A stretch of 25,494 nucleotides of DNA from Gammaproteobacteria bacterium (GTDB taxonomy: Bacteria > Pseudomonadota > Gammaproteobacteria > DRJJ01): contig DRJJ01000253.1 of the NCBI GenBank assembly GCA_011052255.1, positions 1 to 25,494 of the forward strand, read 5' to 3'. Both the position numbers and the translations under genes were made by a program. Below, piece after piece: positions 1-7,561 of this stretch. A model generated the notes under the pieces. It had not been told where the DNA came from. It did no database searches and saw only the letters and a list, made by a program, of their open reading frames with translations. Every line of letters begins with the position of its first letter. Positions within the stretch are counted from its first letter, which is position 1.

Positions 1-1681
1 CCACTTCCGGGTCGCTGATATCACGTCGCTGCGCGGTCACCGACATAATTAAATGTGATCTGACCAGCCAGACTACCAGCTGGGCATCGTCTTCGCTTAT
101 GCCGTGATCAATGCAAAAGTCATGGGCATCTTTGGCGCCCAGTATGGAGTGGTCTCCGCCACGGCCCTTGGCGATATCATGAAACAGGCCGGCAATATAA
201 AGTAATTCAGGTTTGGGTAAGGTATGAATCAGGCTGGAACACAGCGGAAACTCGTTACTGAATTCCGGCACCGTAAACCGTCTCATGTTGCGCACCACAA
301 ACAGAGTGTGCTCATCTACCGTGTAAACATGGAACAGGTCGTATTGCATGCGCCCGACAATATTGGCAAAGACCGGCAGGTAGGCGGCCAGTATGCCGTA
401 GCGATTCATGCGACGCAGTTCATGCGTCAATCCTTCGGGTCGCCGGAAAAGTTCTATAAACAGTTGTCTGGCTTTGGGGCTCTGCCGAAACGCATTATTG
501 ATCAGATGGGTGGCTGATCGGGCCAGACGTATGGTTCCGGCGCGTACACCTTTAAGACTCGGGTCACCGGCCATGACCAGGAACATTTCCAGCAAGGCGG
601 TGGGCTGTTGTGCAAACACCTGATCAGAAGTGACTTCCAGAAATCTATTTTTCACCTGGAATCTCTCATTGACGATGACGGGCTCACCAATTTGACCGTG
701 ATGCAGTATCTCATCCTGAAACAACTGCAGCAGCATTTCATTCAGCCGTTCCAGCTCCATCACGGTGCGGTAATAGTGCTGCATGAACTGTTCGATAGCG
801 AGATTGTTGTCGCCGTCCTGGTAACCAAACTGCAAGGCCAGTGCGAGTTGATGATCAAACAGTAAACGGTCTTCGCGGCGCCCGGTGAGCGTATGCAGGG
901 CAAAGCGAATACGCCAGAGCAGGTTCTGGCCTTCCATCAGAGTGCGGTACTCAGTCTGTGTTAAAAAGCGGTGCTCTACCAGGCTGTACAGGGTCGCTGT
1001 CTGGAAATGGCGTTTGGCTACCCAGCCGATAACCTGGATATCACGCATGCCACCCGGTGACTCTTTTATATTCGGCTCAAGATTGTATGCTGTATCGTGA
1101 TATTTATGATAACGCTTTTTCTGTTCATCCCACTTGGCCTGAAAAAACTGGTCACTGGGCCAGAATTTGTCCGGGCCGGTTACCTGTTTCATTTGATCAA
1201 ACAGCTGTTCAGGCCCACATAACAGTCGTGCCTCGATCAGGTTGGTCTGAACCGTGATGTCTTTAACGGCTTCTGTTGCACAGTCCTGCACGCTACGGAC
1301 GCTGTGACCAATATCCAGCCCTATGTCCCATAGAAAGGTGAGCAGTGACTGGATGTTTTCGTCATGTGATTTGTCTTCAGGCTCAGCCAGTAATACCATC
1401 AGATCAATGTCAGAAGCGGGGTGCAATTCACCACGGCCGTACCCTCCAACCGCCACCAGAGCAATGGTGTCTGGCGCGGGTTTTATAAACTCGGACCAGG
1501 CGAGCTTCAGTAAATAATCGATCAGGCGGGCACGTGATTGCACCAGTTGTTCTATGGGACAGTTTTCAGCAAACAACTGGCTCTGACATTCACTAAACTC
1601 GCGAAGAACATTTTTGAAACGCGGGATCAGAGGGCCATCGCCGATAAAACCATCGAGTAGTGTCTGGGGTATTAAATTCAT
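1..1681 (-). CDS. glnD: GlnD, PII uridylyltransferase/uridylyl-removing enzyme (5' part, runs off left edge)
   Basis: Bifunctional nitrogen sensor that uridylylates the PII protein when glutamine is low and removes UMP when it is high. The reading frame starts at ATG 1681 and stays open to the window edge, giving about 560 residues of a protein that is usually near 890. The N-terminal nucleotidyltransferase signature GGYGRGELHPASDIDL is visible, with metal-binding Asp at about residues 91 and 93. The HD-domain motif FHDIAKGRGGDHS lies near residues 500-511 (His501, Asp502) and represents the uridylyl-removing site. The C-terminal ACT domains are off-window. The two motifs are in the same frame as the start, so I see no frameshift between them. 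The gene starts only 18 bases after map ends on the same strand, so a map-glnD transcript is likely. Confidence 0.96.
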   Translation of the reverse strand, partial: MNLIPQTLLDGFIGDGPLIPRFKNVLREFSECQSQLFAENCPIEQLVQSRARLIDYLLKLAWSEFIKPAPDTIALVAVGGYGRGELHPASDIDLMVLLAEPEDKSHDENIQSLLTFLWDIGLDIGHSVRSVQDCATEAVKDITVQTNLIEARLLCGPEQLFDQMKQVTGPDKFWPSDQFFQAKWDEQKKRYHKYHDTAYNLEPNIKESPGGMRDIQVIGWVAKRHFQTATLYSLVEHRFLTQTEYRTLMEGQNLLWRIRFALHTLTGRREDRLLFDHQLALALQFGYQDGDNNLAIEQFMQHYYRTVMELERLNEMLLQLFQDEILHHGQIGEPVIVNERFQVKNRFLEVTSDQVFAQQPTALLEMFLVMAGDPSLKGVRAGTIRLARSATHLINNAFRQSPKARQLFIELFRRPEGLTHELRRMNRYGILAAYLPVFANIVGRMQYDLFHVYTVDEHTLFVVRNMRRFTVPEFSNEFPLCSSLIHTLPKPELLYIAGLFHDIAKGRGGDHSILGAKDAHDFCIDHGISEDDAQLVVWLVRSHLIMSVTAQRRDISDPEV

Positions 1682-1699
1682 GGAAGGCCTGGATCCGGA

Positions 1700-2473
1700 T
1701 TACTGAAAGGGTTGTTCATCCTTGCGTGTCGTTAATACCTCGTGTCCTGTATCGGTCACCAGTATGGTGTGTTCCCATTGGGCAGATAATTTACGATCCC
1801 TGGTGACCACCGTCCATTTGTCGCCCAGTACCTTGATCGTTGCCTTGCCGGCGTTAATCATCGGTTCGATGGTAAAGGTCATACCGGCCACCAGTTCAAT
1901 GCCGGTACCTGCATTGCCATAATGCAGCACTTGCGGGTCTTCATGGAACTCGCGACCGATACCGTGGCCACAGTATTCACGGACAACCGAGAAGTATCTT
2001 GATTCAGCGAGCGTCTGTATACAATGACCTATATCACCCAGATGCAAGCCCGGGGCAACCAGATCGATACCTGCGCGCAGACATTCGTAACTGGTGTCGA
2101 TCAGACGTTGTGCCATGCGGCTGACTTCGCCGACGACAAACATCTTGCTGGTATCACCATGAAAACCATCCTTGATGACGGTGATATCGATATTGACGAC
2201 ATCACCATTCTTGAGTTTTTTATCACCCGGTATGCCGTGGCAAACCTGATGATTGACTGAGGTACAGATGGATTTAGGGAAGCCGTGATAATTCAGCGGT
2301 GCCGGGATAGCCTGCTGCTCATTGACGATATAGTCATGACAAATCTGGTCCAGTTTGTCGGTGCTGACTCCCGGCTGTACATAAGGCTCGATCATTTCCA
2401 GGACCTCGGCGGCCAAACGGCCTGCGACCCGCATTTTATCCATTTCTTCTGTTGTTTTGATGGTGATGCCCAT
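1700..2473 (-). CDS. map: Methionine aminopeptidase, type I
   Basis: Removes the initiator methionine from nascent cytosolic proteins. The 257-residue length is close to the usual 264 or so of bacterial type Ia enzymes. The five metal ligands can be placed: Asp96 (VVNIDITV), Asp107 (FHGDTSKMF), His170 (GHGIGREFHED), Glu203 (FTIEPMIN) and Glu234 (QWEHTILV). His78 in HQVCHGIP corresponds to the substrate-binding histidine. The ATG at 2473 is preceded on the minus strand by an AAGGT Shine-Dalgarno element at suitable spacing. It is divergent from rpsB, as in E. coli and many relatives, and lies just upstream of glnD. Confidence 0.97.
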   Translation of the reverse strand: MGITIKTTEEMDKMRVAGRLAAEVLEMIEPYVQPGVSTDKLDQICHDYIVNEQQAIPAPLNYHGFPKSICTSVNHQVCHGIPGDKKLKNGDVVNIDITVIKDGFHGDTSKMFVVGEVSRMAQRLIDTSYECLRAGIDLVAPGLHLGDIGHCIQTLAESRYFSVVREYCGHGIGREFHEDPQVLHYGNAGTGIELVAGMTFTIEPMINAGKATIKVLGDKWTVVTRDRKLSAQWEHTILVTDTGHEVLTTRKDEQPFQ

Positions 2474-2555
2474 GATTACCTTAGTTAATTACTCGGTTAT
2501 TTGGTTGTAATTCGCTGTATGATATACCAGTTATGCAACATTTTGCCCGATTTTA

Positions 2556-2584
2556 TTGTTGAATGGGTCAGGATATGGTATAAA
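2556..2584 (+). promoter_or_regulatory. rpsB promoter, sigma70 with extended -10
   Basis: A -35 element TTGTTG (2556-2561) is separated by exactly 17 bases from a -10 element TATAAA (2579-2584), which carries a TG extension at 2576-2577. The downstream discriminator is GC-rich (TCGCGCGCG), a feature associated with stringent control of ribosomal promoters. The ATATGGTATAAA stretch resembles the extended -10 promoter reported for rpsB in E. coli and other gammaproteobacteria. Transcription would begin near 2591, leaving a leader of about 130 bases before the rpsB ATG at 2720. Confidence 0.75.
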
Positions 2585-2622
2585 TCGCGCGCGTTTTTCG
2601 CAAATTCACACACGTGTCGGCA

Positions 2623-2674
2623 CATACGGTAGGGTGCCCGAGGTTGATTTATCATCCATTCGGGTTGCTGTATG
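2623..2674 (+). promoter_or_regulatory. Structured rpsB leader, candidate S2 autoregulatory element
   Basis: The leader folds into a long imperfect hairpin. An outer stem pairs CATAC (2623-2627) with GTATG (2670-2674). An inner stem pairs CCCGA (2637-2641) with TCGGG (2660-2664). Above it GGTTGAT (2642-2648) pairs with ATCATCC (2651-2657) with one mismatch. E. coli and relatives use a conserved 5' leader of rpsB-tsf for translational feedback by S2. The location and structure fit that role, but I have not compared it with a covariance model, so the assignment is an inference. Confidence 0.5.
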
Positions 2675-2719
2675 GGGCATGTGTAAGACTAACCCTTTGT
2701 AATTATTGGAGAATTAACC

Positions 2720-3661
2720 ATGGCTAATGTAACCATGCGGCAAATGTTGGAAGCGGGCGTGCATTTTGGACACCAAACCCGTTTCTGGAACCCTAAAATG
2801 GCACCTTATATATTCGGTGCGCGTAGCAAAATTCATATCATTAACCTGGAATCGACCCTTCCTATGTATAACGATGCGGTCAATTTTCTGGGCAGTCTGT
2901 CATCCAAGCGTGGCCAGATCTTATTCGTAGGTACCAAACGTGCCGCGCGTATCATCGTTAAGGAGCAGGCGATCAAGGCAGGTATGCCTTATGTTAATCA
3001 TCGCTGGCTGGGTGGTATGTTGACTAACTACAAAACGGTCAAGCAATCCATTAAACGCCTGAAAGACCTTGAGGCGATGGAAGCGGATGGTTCCCTGCAG
3101 AAGTTGAACAAGAAAGAAATCCTGATGCTGAATCGTGAAGCGGCCAAGCTGGAGTTAAGCCTGGGTGGTATCAAGGATATGAATGGTTTACCTGATGCAT
3201 TGTTTGTTATTGACGTTGCGCACGAAAAAATTGCTGTTAACGAAGCTGTCAAACTGGGCATTCCCGTGATTGGTGTAGTTGATACTAATAGTTCTCCAGA
3301 CAAGATAGATTATATCATTCCTGGTAACGATGACTCGATTCGCGCCATACAGCTATACGCATCCGGTGTTGCAGATGCGATACTGGACAGCAAGACTGCC
3401 ATTATCGAAAAGTTGGGTGATGCAAATGACTTCGTTGAAGTTGAAGACGATGCGCCGGCGCCAAAGAAAAAGGCCAGCCCTAAAAAAGCAGCAGTCAAAA
3501 AGAAGGCAGCTGCTAAAACGGATGATGCCAAGCCAGATGCCAAGCCAGATGACAGCAAGGCAGAAGATGACCCTGCGGCTGAAACTGTGGCCGAAACTGT
3601 GGCCGAAACTGTGGCCGAAACTGTGGATAGCGAAACAGAGAAAGCGTCCACACCTGAATGA
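2720..3661 (+). CDS. rpsB: 30S ribosomal protein S2 with long charged C-terminal tail
   Basis: Small-subunit ribosomal protein S2. The first 235 or so residues follow the family closely (ANVTMRQMLEAGVHFGHQTR, FWNPKMAPYIFGAR, HRWLGGMLTNYKT, PDALFVID). The ATG is preceded by GGAGA at 2708-2712, a good ribosome-binding site with 7-base spacing. The protein is 313 residues, against about 241 in E. coli. The extra 70 or so residues first form a Lys/Ala/Pro-rich stretch (KKKASPKKAAVKKKAAAK), then an acidic stretch with tandem AKPD and AETV repeats. This tail is probably disordered and is not part of the S2 fold. The gene is followed by tsf after 44 bases and is expected to be co-transcribed with it. 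Confidence 0.98.
   Translation: MANVTMRQMLEAGVHFGHQTRFWNPKMAPYIFGARSKIHIINLESTLPMYNDAVNFLGSLSSKRGQILFVGTKRAARIIVKEQAIKAGMPYVNHRWLGGMLTNYKTVKQSIKRLKDLEAMEADGSLQKLNKKEILMLNREAAKLELSLGGIKDMNGLPDALFVIDVAHEKIAVNEAVKLGIPVIGVVDTNSSPDKIDYIIPGNDDSIRAIQLYASGVADAILDSKTAIIEKLGDANDFVEVEDDAPAPKKKASPKKAAVKKKAAAKTDDAKPDAKPDDSKAEDDPAAETVAETVAETVAETVDSETEKASTPE
3524..3547 (+). repeat. Two tandem copies of a 12-bp unit in rpsB (AKPD repeat)
   Basis: GATGCCAAGCCA occurs twice in direct succession (3524-3535 and 3536-3547), in frame, encoding repeated Asp-Ala-Lys-Pro within the tail of S2. A degenerate third unit (GATGACAGCAAG) follows. Confidence 0.85.
3581..3628 (+). repeat. Four tandem copies of a 12-bp unit in rpsB (ETVA repeat)
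   Basis: GAAACTGTGGCC is repeated head to tail at 3581-3592, 3593-3604 and 3605-3616, and a fourth copy ending in AT starts at 3617. The unit is 12 bases, so copy-number change keeps the reading frame; it encodes Glu-Thr-Val-Ala. Exact identity at the DNA level suggests recent slippage or duplication. Confidence 0.92.
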
Positions 3662-3705
3662 TGGTTTGAGGTAGTGGATTAACAGATTAGAAGGTAATAA
3701 ACATT

Positions 3706-4581
3706 ATGGCTATTACAGCTTCAATGGTGAAAGAGCTTCGTGAGCGTACCGGCGCCGGTATGATGGAGTGTAAAAAAGCATTAACAGAAGCAGACGGCAA
3801 TCTGGATGCGGCTATCGATCAGATGCGCAAATCAGGTATGGCGAAGGCAGACAAGAAAGCAGGGCGTGTCGCTGCTGAAGGCCTGCTGGCTATCAAGGTA
3901 TCGGATGACGGCAAGTCTGCGGTTATTGTTGAGGTTAACAGCGAAACTGATTTTGTTTCCAAGGCAGATGATTTTATAAGCTTTGTTGATGAAGTAGCTA
4001 AAACGGCGCTGGCGGGAAATCCGGCTGACATTGATGCGCTGTCTGCCATGAGCACTTCAGATGGCACCAGTGTTGAAAACTCACGCAAGGCATTGATCGC
4101 CAGGCTGGGTGAAAATATCCAGGTTCGTCGCTTTCAGCATTTCACGACAGAGCATGCTTTTGGTTCCTACAAACATGGTGTCCGGATAGGTGTACTGGTA
4201 GAGATCAAGGGCGGTAATGACGAACTGGCCAGGGATGTGTCTATGCATATTGCGGCCAGCCGGCCACTGTGTGTGTCTGACAAGGAAGTGCCTGCCGAAA
4301 CGCTGGCCAAGGAGAAGGAGATCTTTGTTGCACAGGCGAAAGACAGTGGCAAGCCGGACAATATTATCGAAAAGATGGTCGAAGGCAGAATGCGCAAGTA
4401 CCTGGGCGAGATCACTCTGCTGGGTCAGGCTTTTGTCAAGGACCCGGACCAGACTATCGGTAAGCTGCTTGAAAGTAACAATGCTGAAATCATACAGTTT
4501 GTACGCATGGAAGTGGGTGAGGGGATCGAGAAGAAAACCGAAAACTTTGCCGACGAAGTCATGGCTCAAATGGGTGACTAG
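3706..4581 (+). CDS. tsf: Translation elongation factor Ts
   Basis: Guanine-nucleotide exchange factor for EF-Tu. The N-terminal UBA-like region (SMVKELRERTGAGMMECKKAL) contains the family signature, and a TDFV motif (NSETDFVSKADDF) that contacts EF-Tu follows. The length of 291 residues is normal for gammaproteobacteria (about 283). An AAGG element at 3691-3694 precedes ATG 3706. It shares the rpsB transcript and is followed by a strong terminator hairpin, so rpsB-tsf looks like a separable unit from pyrH onward. Confidence 0.98.
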   Translation: MAITASMVKELRERTGAGMMECKKALTEADGNLDAAIDQMRKSGMAKADKKAGRVAAEGLLAIKVSDDGKSAVIVEVNSETDFVSKADDFISFVDEVAKTALAGNPADIDALSAMSTSDGTSVENSRKALIARLGENIQVRRFQHFTTEHAFGSYKHGVRIGVLVEIKGGNDELARDVSMHIAASRPLCVSDKEVPAETLAKEKEIFVAQAKDSGKPDNIIEKMVEGRMRKYLGEITLLGQAFVKDPDQTIGKLLESNNAEIIQFVRMEVGEGIEKKTENFADEVMAQMGD

Positions 4582-4591
4582 CACTTGACGA

Positions 4592-4625
4592 GAAAGAGCC
4601 GGAATTATTCCGGCTCTTTCTTTAT
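4592..4625 (+). terminator. Intrinsic terminator between tsf and pyrH
   Basis: A perfect 13-bp stem pairs GAAAGAGCCGGAA (4592-4604) with TTCCGGCTCTTTC (4608-4620) across a 3-base TTA loop, followed by a TTTAT run. It lies 10 bases after the tsf stop. It would end or attenuate rpsB-tsf transcription and uncouple tsf from pyrH. Confidence 0.88.
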
Positions 4626-4661
4626 AAGCCAACCAATACTAACCGGGAGAAAATAAAAATA

Positions 4662-5399
4662 ATGTCCGATGCCAGTACCAGAAGCATATACAAAAGAGTG
4701 CTGCTTAAACTAAGCGGAGAAGCCCTGATGGGTACGGGTGATTATGGTATTGACCCGGCCGTTATAAAACGTATTGCAGCAGAAATCGGACAGTTGGTTG
4801 ATCTGGGTATAGAAGTGGGCCTGGTTATTGGTGGCGGCAACATATTTCGCGGTGCAGGTCTGGCCGAATCAGGCATGGATCGTGTGTCAGGTGACCATAT
4901 GGGAATGCTGGCCACTGTTATGAATGCGCTGGCCATGCAGGACGCACTGGAAAAACTGGGTTATAGCGCACGCGTGATGTCGGCACTGGCTATCCATCAG
5001 GTATGTGAAGATTACATTCGTCGCAGGGCGGTCCGGCATCTGGAAAAAGGGCGAGTCGTGATGTTTGCTGCGGGTACCGGTAATCCGTTTTTTACTACCG
5101 ATTCGGCAGCCAGTTTACGTGCAATTGAAATCAACGCCGATGTCGTTATCAAGGCGACCAAGGTAGATGGTGTCTATTCTTCTGATCCGATGAAAGACCC
5201 GGATGCAGTGCGATATGAACGTCTCAGCTATGATGAAGTGCTCGAGAAAAAATTAATGGTCATGGATGCGACAGCTATTGTGCTGTGCCGTGACCATGGT
5301 ATGAGTTTGAAGATCTTTAATATTAATGACCACGGCAACCTGCTTCGACTTGTCAAGGGAGAGTCGGTGGGCACTGTGGTGGAACAGGGGCAGGCATGA
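4662..5399 (+). CDS. pyrH: UMP kinase
   Basis: Phosphorylates UMP to UDP in pyrimidine nucleotide synthesis; the bacterial enzyme belongs to the amino-acid kinase family. Visible features are the phosphate-binding start KRVLLKLSGEAL, the glycine-rich GLVIGGGNIFRG loop, GNPFFTTDSAA, and the KATKVDGVYSSDP segment. The length of 245 residues is typical. The ATG at 4662 follows a GGGAG element about 12 bases upstream, a slightly long spacing. Its last bases overlap the frr start (ATGA), indicating translational coupling. Confidence 0.98.
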   Translation: MSDASTRSIYKRVLLKLSGEALMGTGDYGIDPAVIKRIAAEIGQLVDLGIEVGLVIGGGNIFRGAGLAESGMDRVSGDHMGMLATVMNALAMQDALEKLGYSARVMSALAIHQVCEDYIRRRAVRHLEKGRVVMFAAGTGNPFFTTDSAASLRAIEINADVVIKATKVDGVYSSDPMKDPDAVRYERLSYDEVLEKKLMVMDATAIVLCRDHGMSLKIFNINDHGNLLRLVKGESVGTVVEQGQA

Positions 5400-5953
5400 T
5401 AGACGAGATTACAGAAGATTCCGAGGTACGTATGGGGAAGAGTATTGAGTCCCTGCGAGTAGACCTTGGTAAAGTGCGTACCGGCCGCGCCCACCCCAGC
5501 CTGCTGGATCATGTCATGGTGGATTATTATGGCAGCGAGGTGCCTCTTAAACAGGTTGCCAACGTCAACACTGAGGATGCCCGTACGCTGACTATTACGC
5601 CCTGGGAGAAACCCATGGTACAGGCTATCGAAAAGGCCATTCTTAAATCGGATTTAGGTCTTAATCCGTCTTCTGCCGGTACAGTCATTCGCCTGCCGAT
5701 GCCTCCGCTGACCGAAGAGCGTCGCCGGGATCTGGTGCGCCTGGTCAAGGCAGAAGGTGAGGGTGCCAAAGTAGCGGTACGCAATATTCGCCGTGATGCT
5801 AACAATGATTTCAAGGACCTGATAAAGGAAAAGGAAATATCCGAAGATGATGAGCGACGTGCACACGACGTCATACAAAAGCTGACCGACAAATATGTTG
5901 CCGAGGTCGACAAGTTGCTGGAGGCCAAGGAAGCCGAATTGATGGAGGTATGA
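5396..5953 (+). CDS. frr: Ribosome recycling factor
   Basis: Splits post-termination ribosomes together with EF-G. The 185-residue protein is of exact family length. It has the expected helical start (RMGKSIESLRVDLGKVRTGRAHPSLLD), the central SSAGTVIRLPMPPLTEERRRDL segment, and a C-terminal helix (RRAHDVIQKLTDKYVAEVDKLL). The start ATG overlaps the pyrH stop codon by four bases. The neighbours pyrH and uppS are the standard ones. Confidence 0.98.
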   Translation: MIDEITEDSEVRMGKSIESLRVDLGKVRTGRAHPSLLDHVMVDYYGSEVPLKQVANVNTEDARTLTITPWEKPMVQAIEKAILKSDLGLNPSSAGTVIRLPMPPLTEERRRDLVRLVKAEGEGAKVAVRNIRRDANNDFKDLIKEKEISEDDERRAHDVIQKLTDKYVAEVDKLLEAKEAELMEV

Positions 5954-5960
5954 GGTCTGG

Positions 5961-6731
5961 TTGACCTCAAAGTTCATCATTATGGAACCTGACAAGCCAG
6001 TATCCAGACAGTTGCCACGCCACGTTGCGATCATCATGGATGGTAACGGGCGATGGGCGAAACAACGCAATCAGGCACGCCATGCTGGCCACCGGGCCGG
6101 TGTCGAGGCCACCCGCGCCATCATAGAATATTGTGTTTGCACGAGCATACCCTGTCTGACTCTTTTTGCGTTTTCCAGTGAGAACTGGCAGCGGCCCAAA
6201 CATGAGGTCAGCCTGCTGATGGAGTTGTTTGTGCAATCACTCAAACGGGAAACAGATAAACTGAACAGTAATGGTGTTTGTGTTCGTTTTATCGGTGACC
6301 GTTCAGCCTTTTCGGCACGATTGCAAAAACAGATAGCCGAGACAGAACAGTTCACGCAGGACAATACGACGTTAACACTGAATATCGCCGCAAACTATGG
6401 TGGTCGCTGGGATATCACGCAGGCGGCAAGGGCAGTGGCGCAACAGGTGGAAAGTGGGACGCTGTCAGCAGCGGAGCTTACGGAACAGCATTTAACCGAT
6501 GCGATGTGTCTTGCAGATTTGCCAGAGCCAGACCTTTTTATACGCACCGGTGGCGAGAAACGTATCAGTAATTTTTTGTTATGGCAGTTGGCTTATACGG
6601 AATTATATTTCTGTGATGTCTTGTGGCCTGATTTTAATCAACAATATTTTGATGAGGCGATCGTCTTTTATAATCAACGCGAACGTCGTTTCGGTATGAC
6701 CAGTGAACAGCTGACACAGGTGCAAAACTGA
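5961..6731 (+). CDS. uppS: Undecaprenyl diphosphate synthase (cis-prenyltransferase)
   Basis: Makes the C55 lipid carrier used for peptidoglycan and O-antigen export by adding isopentenyl units in cis. Family motifs are HVAIIMDGNGRWAK (catalytic Asp), the FAFSSENWQRP segment, and RTGGEKRISNFLLWQ near the C-terminus. Two starts are possible. TTG at 5961 has a GAGGT element at 5952-5956 and gives 256 residues. ATG at 5982 gives 249 residues but has no clear ribosome-binding site. I chose TTG because of the Shine-Dalgarno element. The gene overlaps cdsA at its final base and supplies a lipid precursor in the same envelope block. Confidence 0.96.
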   Translation: MTSKFIIMEPDKPVSRQLPRHVAIIMDGNGRWAKQRNQARHAGHRAGVEATRAIIEYCVCTSIPCLTLFAFSSENWQRPKHEVSLLMELFVQSLKRETDKLNSNGVCVRFIGDRSAFSARLQKQIAETEQFTQDNTTLTLNIAANYGGRWDITQAARAVAQQVESGTLSAAELTEQHLTDAMCLADLPEPDLFIRTGGEKRISNFLLWQLAYTELYFCDVLWPDFNQQYFDEAIVFYNQRERRFGMTSEQLTQVQN

Positions 6732-7561
6732 TGTTATACCAGCGGGTGCTCACCGCTGTCGTCCTGATCACTCTGCTGGTACTGGCAGTGCTTAAGCTGA
6801 ATACGCTGTGGTTTGCCGGATTACTGGGACTGTTTGTTTTACTGGCGGCCTGGGAATGGGCTGTGTTATCCGGCTGGACAACTTTTTTCGGGAAATTATT
6901 TTACAGTCTACTTGTGCTGGCAAGCTTGTTTTTACTCTATCGATGGCAGGCAATTGAGGGGTTAAGTCTGGCTATACTTGCAAGTGGTGTTATGTGGTGG
7001 GGTCTGGCTTTGATCTGGTTGAAGATGTCGAAACCGGATGCGGGGATGTCACGCAATGCAAGGTTTTATAAAGCGCTTGCTGGTCTGTTTGTATTAATAC
7101 CCGCATGGTATGCACTGGTGATGTTGCATGAACAGACGGCTCATCAGGGACCGATGTGGGTGCTCTATGTATTTGTGCTGGTATGGCTGGCTGACATTGG
7201 TGCGTACTTTTCGGGTAAGCGCTTTGGTCGAACAAAACTGGCGCCAGCCCTGAGCCCTGGCAAGACGTGGGAAGGTGTTTTGGGGGGGCTGCTGGTTGTC
7301 GGCCTGTATGCCGCAGTCGTTGCGTACTTCTATGAACTGGCGCTGCAAGCGGCTGGCATGCTGGTGCTGCTGAGTTTGCTGGTTTCACTGTTATCTGTTG
7401 CCGGTGATTTGTTTGAGAGTCTGTTTAAGCGCCAGGCGCGCGTCAAGGACAGCGGTAATCTGTTTCCAGGTCATGGCGGTGTGATGGACAGGATAGACAG
7501 CCTGACCGCAGCAGCTCCTTTTTACGTTAGTGGATTGTTATGGCTAGGTCTGAACACATAA
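6731..7561 (+). CDS. cdsA: Phosphatidate cytidylyltransferase
   Basis: Integral inner-membrane enzyme that makes CDP-diacylglycerol from phosphatidic acid and CTP, the branch point for all phospholipids. The protein is 276 residues and rich in hydrophobic segments (for example LTAVVLITLLVLAVLKL and GLLGLFVLLAAWEWAVL). The C-terminal CDP-diacylglycerol synthase signature is intact: SVAGDLFESLFKRQARVKDS, followed by PGHGGVMDRIDS. It overlaps the start of dxr by 22 bases. Confidence 0.97.
   Translation: MLYQRVLTAVVLITLLVLAVLKLNTLWFAGLLGLFVLLAAWEWAVLSGWTTFFGKLFYSLLVLASLFLLYRWQAIEGLSLAILASGVMWWGLALIWLKMSKPDAGMSRNARFYKALAGLFVLIPAWYALVMLHEQTAHQGPMWVLYVFVLVWLADIGAYFSGKRFGRTKLAPALSPGKTWEGVLGGLLVVGLYAAVVAYFYELALQAAGMLVLLSLLVSLLSVAGDLFESLFKRQARVKDSGNLFPGHGGVMDRIDSLTAAAPFYVSGLLWLGLNT

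Noticed and set aside
224..865. Plus-strand open frames at the left edge
   Set aside because: They lie antisense to the intact glnD frame, whose catalytic motifs are in register on the minus strand.
3310..3651. Long minus-strand open frame over the end of rpsB (Ser/Ala-rich)
   Set aside because: A shadow of the repetitive Lys/Ala/Glu coding region; no ribosome-binding site and no homology.
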